A stretch of DNA of 64,000 nucleotides from Burkholderiales bacterium (lineage in GTDB: Bacteria; Pseudomonadota; Gammaproteobacteria; Burkholderiales; SHXO01). The DNA is taken from the NCBI GenBank assembly GCA_020854105.1, contig JADZGB010000043.1, positions 186,001 through 250,000 of the forward strand, in the 5' to 3' direction. The position numbers were made by a program, and so were the translations under genes. The notes below the pieces were generated by a model, which was given only the letters and a program-made list of their open reading frames with translations, was not told the origin of the DNA and made no database searches. Below, in pieces: positions 25,962 through 34,945 of the stretch; position 1 is the stretch's first letter, and each line of letters begins with the position of its first letter.

Positions 25962-27389
25962 ATGCAGGGGCTCGCCAACTGGGTCTCGCGACTGGGCGGA
26001 TACCGGATCCCGATTCTCGCCGCGACGGCGGGTCGACTGAAGCAGCTGCGCGCGGACGAGGATCGCGTCACCGCGCGCGACCTCGCTGCGGCCGTGCTGC
26101 GCGACCCGCTGATGACCCTGAGCGTGCTGCGCTTCTCGCAATCGCGGCTGCGCGCACGCCAGCCCATCGAGATCACCACCGTCGAGCATGCCATCATGAT
26201 GCACGGCGTCGGCCCGTTCTTCCGGCAATTCGACCAGCCGCTCGTCCTCGAGGACGTCCTCGCCCAGCACCCCGAAGCACTGACAGGTGCGCGGGCCGTG
26301 ATCAGCCGCGCATACCAGGCCGCGCTCACGGCCAGGCACTTCTCGGCTCTGCGGCACGACATGGAGACCGAGGAGGTCACCATCGCCGCGCTGCTGCACG
26401 ATCTCTCCGAGATGCTCATGTGGTGCACGATACCCGAGGTCACGCTGCAGCTCGAACGCATGCTGGCCTGCCATCCCGGGCTGCGCAGCGCCGCGGCGCA
26501 GCGGGTCGTCCTCGGCTTCTCGCTAGCGGAGTTGCAGCTGGCCCTGGCGCACCAGTGGCGCCTGCCGCAGCTGCTGCAACGGCTGATGGACGACGCGCAT
26601 TCCGACCACGCGCGTGTGCAGACGGTGCGCTACAGCGTCGCTCTGGCGCGCCACAGCGCGCACGGCTGGCACGACGCAGCGCTTCCCGACGACTACAAGG
26701 GGTTGGAGAAAGTCGTCGGCCTGCCGCCGGATCAGGTCAGACGCGCGCTGCGCCAGTGCGTCCTCCAGGCCGCCCGCAACTGGCGCGCCTATGGCGTGCA
26801 GCCAGCCGCGAGCTGGATTCCGATGCTGCCCGGCACGTGGCCGGCACAGGCCTCCCGGCACGTCGTGCGAAGCGACATCGCCCGGGAGGCAATGCTCGTC
26901 CGTTGTCTGGACCAGCTCGGAAGCGGACACACAGGCGAAGGAATGGCGCGCGCATTCGTCGCCGTGGCGTTCTACGCGCTGGAGCACGCACTTGGTCTGC
27001 GCCGCATCTGGATGGGGCTGTGCAATCCGCGCACCAGGCGCGTGGAGCCGGCACATGTCCTCATGCTCGATGGCGGGTTGCTTCCCGGAGAGTTGAGCTT
27101 CGAGGCGGGCGACGGCACCATGTTCGACCGGCTGCGCGAGAAGAGTCAGGCGCTGTGGTATCGCCCCGACCAGACCGGCAAGCTGAAATCGCTGCTGCCG
27201 CCCAGTCTGCGCGACCGTCTGGGGGAGCGATCCTTCTATGCCATGGGTCTGCATGGCAACGGCCTGCCGGACGCGATCCTGTTCGCGGACACCGGCGCGG
27301 CATCCGACGCACTCGACGAGACGGGCTACAATGCCTTCAAGACCATCGCATTGTCCCTGTCACGGGCACTTCAGAAGGCACGCAGTTGA
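25962..27389 (+). CDS. HDOD-domain signalling protein
   Basis: 475 residues from the ATG at 25962. Residues about 20-210 form an HDOD domain: RDPLMTLSVLRFSQSRLRAR, HGVGPFFRQFDQP, IAALLHDLSEMLMW and SLAELQLALAHQWRLPQLL. The C-terminal half has an undefined region that could be GAF-like. HDOD proteins lack full HD-GYP catalysis and act as regulators of c-di-GMP, chemotaxis or stress pathways. The TGATG overlap with the next gene shows coupling. Function here is unassigned. Confidence 0.75.
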   Translation: MQGLANWVSRLGGYRIPILAATAGRLKQLRADEDRVTARDLAAAVLRDPLMTLSVLRFSQSRLRARQPIEITTVEHAIMMHGVGPFFRQFDQPLVLEDVLAQHPEALTGARAVISRAYQAALTARHFSALRHDMETEEVTIAALLHDLSEMLMWCTIPEVTLQLERMLACHPGLRSAAAQRVVLGFSLAELQLALAHQWRLPQLLQRLMDDAHSDHARVQTVRYSVALARHSAHGWHDAALPDDYKGLEKVVGLPPDQVRRALRQCVLQAARNWRAYGVQPAASWIPMLPGTWPAQASRHVVRSDIAREAMLVRCLDQLGSGHTGEGMARAFVAVAFYALEHALGLRRIWMGLCNPRTRRVEPAHVLMLDGGLLPGELSFEAGDGTMFDRLREKSQALWYRPDQTGKLKSLLPPSLRDRLGERSFYAMGLHGNGLPDAILFADTGAASDALDETGYNAFKTIALSLSRALQKARS

Positions 27390-27928
27390 TGCAAACCCCG
27401 CTTCCGGCCTCCGCCCGGCTGTGGTACGTGCGCCATGCCGAAGCCATATCCGGTCCGTTCCCGGTCGGCGCCCTGGTACAGGAGGATGCGCTGGGCCGCC
27501 TGGCTGGCGCCAGTGGCGTGAGCGTCGATGGCGAGCGGTGGCTTCAGCCGGCCCAGTTTCACGCAATCCTGCGTGACGCCGATCCCGTGTTGCGCGACGC
27601 GAACTCGGCCTGTCCGGCGGACGAGTGGTCCGGTCAGCGCGCCATGGCCCGCGCGCGCTGGGCGGATCAGCGCAGCGGCGCCGATCGGCGCGCCTGCCGT
27701 GCATCCGTGTCCTCCGACCGGAGGGCAACACCGGATCGACGTGCGCAAAGCGCGGGCACGCGCATACCGCTACCGCCACGCCGGGACGACATCGCCGTGG
27801 ACCGGGGGCAGCGCGGCACGCTGGTCATTGCACTGCTGCTCGTGGCTGCGGTGGCCCTGGCGGCGGCATCCTACGGTCCGAGCAATCCAGTCGCCGTAGC
27901 GCTGCACGTGCGACCCCTGCCGCGGTAG
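27389..27928 (+). CDS. GYF-like domain protein with C-terminal membrane anchor
   Basis: 179 residues, start ATG overlapping the HDOD stop (TGATG). Residues about 11-55 (LWYVRHAEAISGPFPVGAL, then GVSVDGERWLQPAQF) resemble the GYF_2/DUF4339 module that binds short peptides or sits on membrane proteins. A basic low-complexity stretch with repeated DRR units (GADRRACR, SSDRRATPDRRAQ) follows. A single hydrophobic helix near the end (TLVIALLLVAAVALAAASYG) gives a tail-anchored topology. I do not recognise a specific function. Confidence 0.6.
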   Translation: MQTPLPASARLWYVRHAEAISGPFPVGALVQEDALGRLAGASGVSVDGERWLQPAQFHAILRDADPVLRDANSACPADEWSGQRAMARARWADQRSGADRRACRASVSSDRRATPDRRAQSAGTRIPLPPRRDDIAVDRGQRGTLVIALLLVAAVALAAASYGPSNPVAVALHVRPLPR

Positions 27929-27934
27929 GCAGGT

Positions 27935-28744
27935 TTGAGACGGCTCCAGTCACGCGACAACCCGCAGTACAGGCGCATCGCCCGAGTCGCGTCCTCTGCG
28001 CGCGAGCGTCGCAATCAGGGGTCGATCCTGCTCGACGGTCCGCATCTGGTGGATGCGTACCTGAGCGCGTTCGGCACGGCGGGTGTCACGCTCATCGTAC
28101 GTGAGCACGCCGCTGACGATGCCGAGACCCGTGCGCTGATGGCGCGGGTCGACGCTGAACACTCGCTGACGATGACGGACCGGCTGTTCGATGCGCTCTC
28201 ACCGGTGGACACCCCGACCGGCATCATGGCCGTGGCGCGAAGGCCTGATGCGTTGCCTGCGATCCATCCGGAAGGCTTTACCGTTCTGCTGGACGGAATC
28301 CAGGATCCGGGCAACCTCGGCGCCATTCTGCGCAGCGCCGCCGCTGCGGGATGCAGGGAAGCGTACCTGACATCCGCCTGCGCCGACCCCTGGTCGCCGC
28401 GCTGCCTGCGCGGAGGAATGGGCGCCCAGTTCGTGCTACCGATTCATACCAGGCAGTCCCTGCGCGAAGTTGCACAGGCCTTCCGTGGACAGGTGGTCGC
28501 TGCGGCTGCCGCCGGGGAGAGCGAACTGTTCGACGTATCGCTTCCAGCCCAGTGCGCCTTCGTCATCGGCGCCGAGGGAAAGGGCGTCTCCTCCGAACTT
28601 CTCGCCTGCGCGGGCGCGCGCGTTCGCATCCCGATGGCGCGCGGAATCGAATCGCTGAATGCCGCTTCGGCGGCGACGCTCCTGTTCTACGAGTGGGCGC
28701 GACGACATCGGGCGCACTCGGCCGTGTGCGCGCCGCACACATGA
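27935..28744 (+). CDS. TrmH/SpoU-family RNA 2'-O-methyltransferase
   Basis: 269 residues, TTG start at 27935. The N-terminal substrate-binding domain begins with the typical ITSRDNPQ-like LQSRDNPQYRRIARVAS and SILLDGPHLVDAY. The SPOUT catalytic domain has the three motifs LLDGIQDPGNLGAILRSAAA, FVIGAEGKGVSSEL and IPMARGIESLNAASAATLL, forming the knotted SAM site. Targets in this group are rRNA or tRNA riboses; which one cannot be told. It is 6 bp behind the GYF-like gene. Confidence 0.88.
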   Translation: MRRLQSRDNPQYRRIARVASSARERRNQGSILLDGPHLVDAYLSAFGTAGVTLIVREHAADDAETRALMARVDAEHSLTMTDRLFDALSPVDTPTGIMAVARRPDALPAIHPEGFTVLLDGIQDPGNLGAILRSAAAAGCREAYLTSACADPWSPRCLRGGMGAQFVLPIHTRQSLREVAQAFRGQVVAAAAAGESELFDVSLPAQCAFVIGAEGKGVSSELLACAGARVRIPMARGIESLNAASAATLLFYEWARRHRAHSAVCAPHT

Positions 28745-28764
28745 TCCCCGGTAGTATGCTGGTG

Positions 28765-28789
28765 CACAGAGGCGCGCAAGCGCCCTGTG
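28765..28789 (+). promoter_or_regulatory. hairpin with GCAA tetraloop before the acyl-CoA dehydrogenase gene
   Basis: CACAG-a-GGCGC-GCAA-GCGCC-CTGTG: a 10-bp stem with one bulged A and a GNRA loop. No T run follows, so it is not an obvious terminator. A TAGTAT box at 28752-28757 would start transcription at the foot of the hairpin. Confidence 0.5.
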
Positions 28790-28826
28790 GCTCCCACCCT
28801 CACGTCGTTCAACGTGTGAAGCGCTC

Positions 28827-29963
28827 ATGATCCTTACGCAAGAACAGCAGCTGATCCGCGACGCCATGCGTCAGTTCGCCCGCGAGCGGCTCACGCCGAA
28901 TGCTGCCCGATGGGATCGCGATCACGCGTTTCCGCGCGATGCCCTGAAGGAACTCGGGTCGCTCGGCGCGATGGGAATGGTTGTGCCGGAGGAGTGGGAC
29001 GGGGCGGGACTGGACTATCTTTCACTGGTGGTCGCCCTCGAGGAGATCGCGGCCGGCGACGGCGCGACCTCGACCATCGTCTCCGTGCAGAACTCGCTCG
29101 CCTGCGGCATCACCTTGCGATTCGGCTCCGAGGACCAGAAGGCGCAGTACCTGCGGCCATTGGCGCGCGGCGACATGCTCGGTTGCTTCTGCCTGACCGA
29201 ACCCCATGTCGGCTCGGATGCCTCGGCGATCCGCACTTCGGCGGTGCGCGATGCGGATGGCTGGCTGCTCAATGGCGTGAAGCAGTTCATTACCACCGGG
29301 AAGGAAGCGGACGTCGCGATCGTCGTCGCGGTCACCGATCGCGATGCCGGCAAAAACGGCATCTCCTGCTTCCTGGTGCCGACCGATGCGCCGGGATACA
29401 TCGTGGGCCGGCTGGAGGAGAAGATGGGCCAGCGCGCCTCCGACACCGCCCAGATCCTGTTCGAGAACTGCAGGATTCCGCTCGATCACCTTCTGGGTGC
29501 GGAGGGGGAAGGCTACCGCATTGCACTATCCAATCTGGAGGCCGGACGCATCGGCATTGCGGCGCAGGCCGTGGGCATGGCGCGCTCCGCGTTCGAGGCG
29601 GCCCATGCCTACGCGCACGCGCGTGAAGCCTTCGGCAAGCCAATCTTCGAGCATCAGGCCGTCGCCTTCCGGCTGGCGGACATGGCAACGCGACTGGAGG
29701 CGGCGCGGCAGCTGGTGTGGCACGCGGCGGCACTCAAGGATGCAGGACAGCCGTGCCTGATGGAGGCGTCCATGGCAAAGCTGTTCGCGTCCGAGATGGC
29801 GGAGAAGGTCTGCTCGGACGCGATCCAGATCCACGGAGGATACGGCTACGTGAGCGATTTTCCGGTCGAGCGCATCTACCGCGACGTGCGCGTGACGCAG
29901 ATCTACGAGGGCGCGAGCGACATCCAGCGACTGGTCATCGCCCGCCAGCTCGGTGCGGCGTGA
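28827..29963 (+). CDS. acyl-CoA dehydrogenase
   Basis: 378 residues. FAD-binding signature [20 protein letters not shown], the region [19 protein letters not shown], and the C-terminal [20 protein letters not shown] with the catalytic-type Glu in [17 protein letters not shown]. The profile is that of short-chain or branched-chain acyl-CoA dehydrogenases (butyryl/isobutyryl type). It introduces a 2,3-double bond and passes electrons to ETF. It ends 16 bp from the convergent hypothetical gene. The chain-length preference is not deducible. Confidence 0.9.
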   Translation: MILTQEQQLIRDAMRQFARERLTPNAARWDRDHAFPRDALKELGSLGAMGMVVPEEWDGAGLDYLSLVVALEEIAAGDGATSTIVSVQNSLACGITLRFGSEDQKAQYLRPLARGDMLGCFCLTEPHVGSDASAIRTSAVRDADGWLLNGVKQFITTGKEADVAIVVAVTDRDAGKNGISCFLVPTDAPGYIVGRLEEKMGQRASDTAQILFENCRIPLDHLLGAEGEGYRIALSNLEAGRIGIAAQAVGMARSAFEAAHAYAHAREAFGKPIFEHQAVAFRLADMATRLEAARQLVWHAAALKDAGQPCLMEASMAKLFASEMAEKVCSDAIQIHGGYGYVSDFPVERIYRDVRVTQIYEGASDIQRLVIARQLGAA

Positions 29964-29979
29964 GGGACGCCGCTGCCGA

Positions 29980-30612
29980 TCAGAGTTGTTCGATGCCCCA
30001 TTCGGCCGCGGCCTCGCGCAGCACGTTCGCGCGCAGTGCCTCCACGCCGCCAAGCGCGAACTTCCAGGACTTTCCGTTGCCGGGATTGACGAATTCGATG
30101 CGATCGAAGCCTGCCTGGCGGGCAGAGGCGGGGAGATCGGTCTCGGTGGCGAGCTTCTTCGCGAGGCTGTCGTGCATTTGCGCGAAATCGACGAAGGCCA
30201 CCCATGCGCCGCGCTCCTCGCGGGCGCGAACATGCATGCCCAGTCCTTGTGCGGACAGGGCGCTTCCGACTCGCTGCACCCAGGTGTCGGCGGCGAGACG
30301 GATGCGCTGTTCGGCGGCCGCCGCCGCGTCCTTGCGTACGAACGCTTCCACCTGCACCTTGAAAGCACGAGCGATCTCGGTGCGATCGGGGGAGACGGGC
30401 AGGGACTTGAGTGTCCGGGCAATCTCAAGTGCGTGCAATTGCCACTCGACGGATGCGCTGGGAAGGCTGCGCAGCGCGACCACCTTCTCGTGCAGAATAG
30501 CGGCCTCGCTGCTCGCCCTGGCGACCGTGCCGGGGACGAGAAGCGGGAGGGCGAAGATGGCCAGCGACAGAGCGCGCAACGTGCGCAGGACGGCGGTAGC
30601 AGTGCGTGCCAT
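29980..30612 (-). CDS. exported protein of unknown function
   Basis: 210 residues; ATG at 30612 with GGAGG 6 bases upstream. A twin-basic start and hydrophobic stretch (SLAIFALPLLVPGTVA) form a signal peptide ending near ARASS. The mature part is helical and charged, with Ala/Arg-rich segments (RKDAAAAAEQRIRLAADTW) and ends in AEWGIEQL. I recognise no domain. It is divergent from the hydroxyacid dehydrogenase operon and convergent with the acyl-CoA dehydrogenase. Confidence 0.6.
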   Translation of the reverse strand: MARTATAVLRTLRALSLAIFALPLLVPGTVARASSEAAILHEKVVALRSLPSASVEWQLHALEIARTLKSLPVSPDRTEIARAFKVQVEAFVRKDAAAAAEQRIRLAADTWVQRVGSALSAQGLGMHVRAREERGAWVAFVDFAQMHDSLAKKLATETDLPASARQAGFDRIEFVNPGNGKSWKFALGGVEALRANVLREAAAEWGIEQL

Positions 30613-30705
30613 GGGATGCCTCCGGTTCGACAGTGCACACCGACTATCGGCGCACGTAGGACGATGTTGAGTCGGATGCAGCACTCGAGGAGCGCAGGGG
30701 CAGAC

Positions 30706-31617
30706 GTGAGCACGGAGATCGGATTCATCGGCCTGGGCGCCATGGGGCAGGGGATGGCGCTCAACCTGCAACGCAAGGGATTCAGCCTGGTCGTCTACGA
30801 CCTTCGTCAGCAGCCCGTGGCAAAGCTGACCGCTGCCGGGGCACGGGCCGGCGAGTCGGTCGCCGATGTCGCCCGCCAGTGCAGAATCGTCGTCACGATG
30901 CTGCCCGGATCCGCGGAAGTCGAGCAGATCATCCTGGGCGACGACGGTGTGCTCGCGAATTCCGCATCGGGCACGCTGGTGATGGACATGAGTACCGTCG
31001 ACCCGGCCACGACCGATGCACTCGAGACGCGGTTGCGCCAGTCCGGGATGCGCTTCGTCGATGCGCCGGTGGGGCGGCTGGCGAGCCACGCGCAGGCTGG
31101 AGAGAGCCTGTTCATGGTCGGCGCGTCGCCGGAGGACTTCATCGTGGTGCGTCCCCTGCTGGAGGCGATGGGCACGACCATTCACCACTGCGGTGCCCCC
31201 GGAACAGGCATCCGGACCAAGCTGGTCAACAACTTCCTCGCCATCGGTCTGTGCCAGATGAACGCCGAGGCGCTGACACTGGCTGCGCGCTTCGGCCTCG
31301 ATCTCGAGACCACGCTGGCCGTGCTGGGCGGCACAACGGCCACGAACGGCCAGCTCAGGCTCAATTACACGTCCAAGGTGCTGCGCGGCGACGTCGAGCC
31401 GGGCTTCACCGTCGACTTGGCGCACAAGGACATGTCCCTGGTGGTCAATGCGGCGAACGCCGCCAGCGTGCCGCTGCCCAGTGCTGCCATCGTACGCGAA
31501 TCGCTGTCACTGGCCCGTGCCGGCGGCTTCGGGAACAAGGATTTCTCGGCCCTGCTGGACCATTGGTGCGAGCGTGCTCGCGTCGCACCGGTTCGATTGA
31601 AAGGAGAGCATCGGTGA
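30706..31617 (+). CDS. beta-hydroxyacid dehydrogenase (3-hydroxyisobutyrate / sulfolactaldehyde reductase family)
   Basis: 303 residues from the GTG at 30706, with AGGGG 5 bases upstream; ATGs at 30664 and 30676 would add a tail without similarity. The N-terminal Rossmann motif is IGFIGLGAMGQGMALNLQRK; the substrate-loop DAPVGRLASHAQAGESLFMV and the catalytic-Lys segment GTGIRTKLVNNFLAIG follow. The stop overlaps the next gene (GTGA). In the same operon lie the two halves of a sulfopyruvate-decarboxylase-like enzyme, so a C3 sulfonate or related hydroxyacid is a plausible substrate. Confidence 0.82.
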   Translation: MSTEIGFIGLGAMGQGMALNLQRKGFSLVVYDLRQQPVAKLTAAGARAGESVADVARQCRIVVTMLPGSAEVEQIILGDDGVLANSASGTLVMDMSTVDPATTDALETRLRQSGMRFVDAPVGRLASHAQAGESLFMVGASPEDFIVVRPLLEAMGTTIHHCGAPGTGIRTKLVNNFLAIGLCQMNAEALTLAARFGLDLETTLAVLGGTTATNGQLRLNYTSKVLRGDVEPGFTVDLAHKDMSLVVNAANAASVPLPSAAIVRESLSLARAGGFGNKDFSALLDHWCERARVAPVRLKGEHR

Positions 31618-32144
31618 GTTCAGGCTTCACGTTCGCGCGCGACGACTGGCGTGCGGAGATATTCGCGGCACTCGGGCGCCAGAACGTCGTGCAGGTCGCC
31701 TACGTGCCGGATGCCGGCCATGCCAGCCTGATCCAGGCGGCACATGCGGATCCGCAGAAGAAGGTGACCGTCCTCACCACCGAGGAGGAGGGCGTCGCGC
31801 TGCTGGCCGGCGCGGATCTCGGCGGCGAGCGCGGAGTGCTGCTGATGCAGTCCTCCGGGGTGGGCAACTGCGTCAACATGTTCTCGCTCCTGCGCAGCTG
31901 CGGCTTTCCCTTGGTGACCATCGTGACGATGCGCGGCGAATGGGCCGAGTTCAATCCCTGGCAGATTCCCATGGGGCAGGGCACGCCGAAGACCTTCGAG
32001 CATGCCGGGTTCATCGTCTATCGTGTCGACCAGCCGGAGGATGTCGGTCCGGTGACCGAATCGGCCATCCGGATCGCCTACGAGTGTGTCCAGCCGGTGG
32101 CCATTCTGCTGTCGCAACGCCTCATCGGTGCGAAGAAGTTCTGA
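31614..32144 (+). CDS. sulfopyruvate/phosphonopyruvate decarboxylase-like alpha subunit (TPP enzyme N-terminal domain)
   Basis: 176 residues, GTG start with AAGGAG 7 bases upstream. It is the isolated pyrimidine-binding domain of a thiamine-diphosphate decarboxylase: the cofactor-activating Glu is in TTEEEGVALLAGADLGGER, followed by LLMQSSGVGNCVNMFSLL and TMRGEWAEFNPWQIPMG. This resembles ComD and the N-terminal half of phosphonopyruvate decarboxylase. The partner domain is encoded by the next gene 17 bp on. The substrate is inferred only by family. Confidence 0.75.
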   Translation: MSSGFTFARDDWRAEIFAALGRQNVVQVAYVPDAGHASLIQAAHADPQKKVTVLTTEEEGVALLAGADLGGERGVLLMQSSGVGNCVNMFSLLRSCGFPLVTIVTMRGEWAEFNPWQIPMGQGTPKTFEHAGFIVYRVDQPEDVGPVTESAIRIAYECVQPVAILLSQRLIGAKKF

Positions 32145-32161
32145 TTCGGAGAAACGGGAAC

Positions 32162-32728
32162 ATGCTCGAACGCAGACACACGGTGGCCACGCTGCTGGCC
32201 GATCGTTCGTCCGACCTGCTGGTGGTGCCAGGCCTCGGATCCTCCACCTACGACGTGGCTGCCGCGGGGGATCATCCGCACAATTTCTATCTCTGGGGTG
32301 CGATGGGCGGAGCGGTGTGCATCGGCCTCGGACTGGCTCTCGCTCAACCGAAGCGGCGAGTGCTCGTGATCACCGGCGACGGTGAACTGCTGATGGGATT
32401 GGGAAGCCTTGCCACGGTGGGCGCAAGGTGCGTTTCTAACCTCGCGATCGCCGTCCTGGACAACGAGGTGTACGGCGAGACCGGCGGCCAGTCCAGCCAT
32501 ACCGCGCTCGGCACCGACCTGGCGGCGGTCGCCCTGGCTTGCCGGTTCCGTGCCGCGAGCACCATCCGGTCGGCTCAGGAACTGCCGGCGCTGCGGGAGA
32601 TGCTGCTGCAGGCGGCCGGGCCCGTGCTGGGTGTGATCAAGATCGCATCGAGCGAAGTGCCCCGCTTTCTTCCCGAGAGGGACGGCCACGCGATTCGAAC
32701 GCGGTTTCGCGGCAGCCTGCTGGGCTGA
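32162..32728 (+). CDS. sulfopyruvate/phosphonopyruvate decarboxylase-like beta subunit (TPP-binding domain)
   Basis: 188 residues. The thiamine diphosphate/Mg motif is [19 protein letters not shown] with the downstream [16 protein letters not shown], the spacing expected of GDG-X25-N. It aligns with ComE and with the C-terminal half of phosphonopyruvate decarboxylase. Together with the preceding gene it should form an alpha2beta2-type decarboxylase. No sulfoacetaldehyde acetyltransferase (Xsc) or phosphoenolpyruvate mutase gene is present in the window, so the pathway stays open. Confidence 0.75.
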   Translation: MLERRHTVATLLADRSSDLLVVPGLGSSTYDVAAAGDHPHNFYLWGAMGGAVCIGLGLALAQPKRRVLVITGDGELLMGLGSLATVGARCVSNLAIAVLDNEVYGETGGQSSHTALGTDLAAVALACRFRAASTIRSAQELPALREMLLQAAGPVLGVIKIASSEVPRFLPERDGHAIRTRFRGSLLG

Positions 32729-32882
32729 GTCGATCCAGCGCGCGTCCCGCGCATGCCGTGGACGACGACATGACAGGCCCCAGCTGCACCGGACGCTCAA
32801 TTCCCACCCGAGCGAGTCGATACCTGGGAACCCAGAGAGCGTCGCTGACGACGCCTGTTCTTGTCATCCTGTCCGAGGATCC

Positions 32883-34769
32883 ATGCGAACTCTGTCGTCC
32901 CGTCTCATCGGCTTCGTCGTCGTTTCAGTCGCAGGCGTAGCCCTGCTGCTCACTGCGTTCTCCTATACCCGCATGCGCGATCAAGTGCTGTCTGCACTCG
33001 ATCGCGAAGTCGATCAGGTGGCTGCACTGCAGGCGGCCAGGATCGCGGCCTGGCTCGATTCCAAGCGCCGCCTGATCGACACTGCGGCGAAGGCGGCCGC
33101 GAGCGAGGACGAGGCGCTGCGTGCCATGCTGCTGCGTACCAGGCTGGCTGGGGATTTCTCGTACTCCTACATGGGGTTCCCGGACAAGCGGCTGGTTCAC
33201 GGGGACGACACCCCGGTGCCTGCAGGCTTCGATCCCACGATTCGCCCCTGGTACAAGATGGCGATGGAGCGCGGCAAGGTGTCGGTGACCGCGCCGTTCA
33301 TGAGCGTGTCGGACCACGCACTCATCGTATCGGTTGCCGCGCCGGTGCAGCGCAATGGCCAGTTCCTCGGCGTGGTCTCGGCGAACGTGGTCCTGGAGAA
33401 GATGGTCGGCAGCGTGCTGGGACTGAAGCTGGTCGGTGACAGCCACGCATTCCTGGTCTCGAAGGACGGCGTGGTGATCGGTCACCGGCAGGCGGACGCC
33501 GCCCTCGGATCGGTATCGAAGCTGATTGCCGGACTGACAGCCGACAGCCTGGCGGCCCTGGCAACGCAATCGCGCTCCGCCGAGGTCGCCTATGCCGACG
33601 GAACGCCCTATCTGCTCACGGTCCGCGCAATTCCGGATTCGGACTGGCTGGTCGCCGTGATGGTCGACCGGAACGCTGCCCTTGCGCCGCTGCGCGAACT
33701 GCTCATCACGTTGATGGCAGCGGCGCTGATCGCCATCGCTGTCGCCGCTGGCCTGGGTGTATTTGCCTCTCGCGCCCTGCTGGGCGGATTGCGCTCGTTG
33801 CGCGACGCAATGGCCGACATCTCCGGTGGTGAGGGCGATCTCACCGTCCGGCTCGAGGTGCGTGGCGAGGACGAGGTCGGCCAGGCGGCCGGTGCCTTCA
33901 ACCAGTTCCTCCAGCGGCTGCACGGCATGTTCCAGGACGTGCAGGCACGCGCCCACCAGGTCACGGGCGACGTCGCCCGGGCAGCGCAGACCACCACGGA
34001 AGTGAGCAGGAACGTGGCACGCCAGTCGGAGGACCTCGGCGCAACCGCAGCGTCCATCGAGGAAGTCACGGTCAGCATCACGCATATCGCCGATGTGGTC
34101 AAGGACGCCGAATCGGTGCTGGCGAGCGCCGATGTGCGCTCGTCCGAGAGCGTGGAGTCGGTCGAGCGGGTGAAGCAGGAGATCGCGCGGGTGGCCGGCA
34201 CGATGGGACAACTGTCCACGGTCGTGGATCGTCTGGGCAGCCGCTCGAAGGAGATCTCCGGCATCGTCGATGCAATCAAGGACATAGCCGATCAGACCAA
34301 CCTACTTGCACTGAATGCGGCAATCGAAGCGGCACGCGCAGGTGAACAGGGACGCGGCTTCGCCCTGGTCGCGGACGAGGTGCGCAAGCTGGCGGAGCGC
34401 ACCGCGCAGGCAACCGTCGAGATCGGCCACATGATCGAGGCCATTCGCAGCGACATGGACAGTGCGGTCGTCGGGATGGGTACGACGCAGCAGAACGTGT
34501 TCTCGAGCGTCTCGCTGGTGGAGGTGGCGTCCGACGGGATCCGCGGGATCCGCATGCAGATGAGCGACGTGGTGTCACGCATGAAGGACATCTCGAGCGC
34601 AACCGCAGAGCAAGCAGCCGCAACGAACGAGATGGCACGCCGTGCAGAGCAGATCAACGCGGTGTCGCAAGCCAGCAGCGCCGCGCTGCACGAGACCGAA
34701 TCGTCGCTGCGCGCGACCAGCGCGCTGGCTGAGAGCCTGGGCAGATCGGTGGCGCGGTTTCGGCTGTGA
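32883..34769 (+). CDS. methyl-accepting chemotaxis protein with periplasmic Cache domain
   Basis: 628 residues. TM1 about 8-28, a periplasmic double-Cache sensor about 35-265 ([19 protein letters not shown] is the Cache signature), TM2 about 275-297, HAMP about 300-352, then a long coiled-coil signalling domain. The CheA/CheW-binding tip ([20 protein letters not shown], then [20 protein letters not shown]) is at about 465-510. The C-terminus lacks a CheR-binding pentapeptide. Cache receptors usually detect amino or organic acids; the ligand is unknown. The 154 bp upstream show no FliA box I would defend. Confidence 0.93.
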   Translation: MRTLSSRLIGFVVVSVAGVALLLTAFSYTRMRDQVLSALDREVDQVAALQAARIAAWLDSKRRLIDTAAKAAASEDEALRAMLLRTRLAGDFSYSYMGFPDKRLVHGDDTPVPAGFDPTIRPWYKMAMERGKVSVTAPFMSVSDHALIVSVAAPVQRNGQFLGVVSANVVLEKMVGSVLGLKLVGDSHAFLVSKDGVVIGHRQADAALGSVSKLIAGLTADSLAALATQSRSAEVAYADGTPYLLTVRAIPDSDWLVAVMVDRNAALAPLRELLITLMAAALIAIAVAAGLGVFASRALLGGLRSLRDAMADISGGEGDLTVRLEVRGEDEVGQAAGAFNQFLQRLHGMFQDVQARAHQVTGDVARAAQTTTEVSRNVARQSEDLGATAASIEEVTVSITHIADVVKDAESVLASADVRSSESVESVERVKQEIARVAGTMGQLSTVVDRLGSRSKEISGIVDAIKDIADQTNLLALNAAIEAARAGEQGRGFALVADEVRKLAERTAQATVEIGHMIEAIRSDMDSAVVGMGTTQQNVFSSVSLVEVASDGIRGIRMQMSDVVSRMKDISSATAEQAAATNEMARRAEQINAVSQASSAALHETESSLRATSALAESLGRSVARFRL

Positions 34770-34882
34770 GTTCTCCGCTGGCTGCGCCTTCTCCAGCACA
34801 CTCCGGATGAAACCGAAATACGTTGCGCGATACAGGCGGTTCGGCCGGTGTGGTCGCGTCCGAGAGCTTTCGAGTGGAGCTG

Positions 34883-34918
34883 GCCGCAGTTAATTTAACA
34901 TAATACAGATTATGCGGC
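34883..34918. other. AT-rich nested dyad between convergent chemoreceptor and tatD genes
   Basis: GCCGCA (34883-34888) and TGCGGC (34913-34918) flank an AT-rich core with CATAAT-acag-ATTATG (34899-34914) and TTAAATTAA-like symmetry. Local composition is far from the GC-rich surroundings. It may act as a bidirectional terminator or protein site. Confidence 0.4.
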
Positions 34919-34945
34919 TTCGCAGTGCTGACCGGATCCGACCAC

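Noticed and set aside
31614-32728. Acetolactate synthase or benzoylformate decarboxylase split gene
   Set aside because: The proteins are single small TPP domains with ComD/ComE-like motifs, without the central FAD/NAD-like domain of those enzymes.
32729-32882. FliA-type promoter before the chemoreceptor gene
   Set aside because: No pair of boxes matching the consensus in at least six positions each was found.
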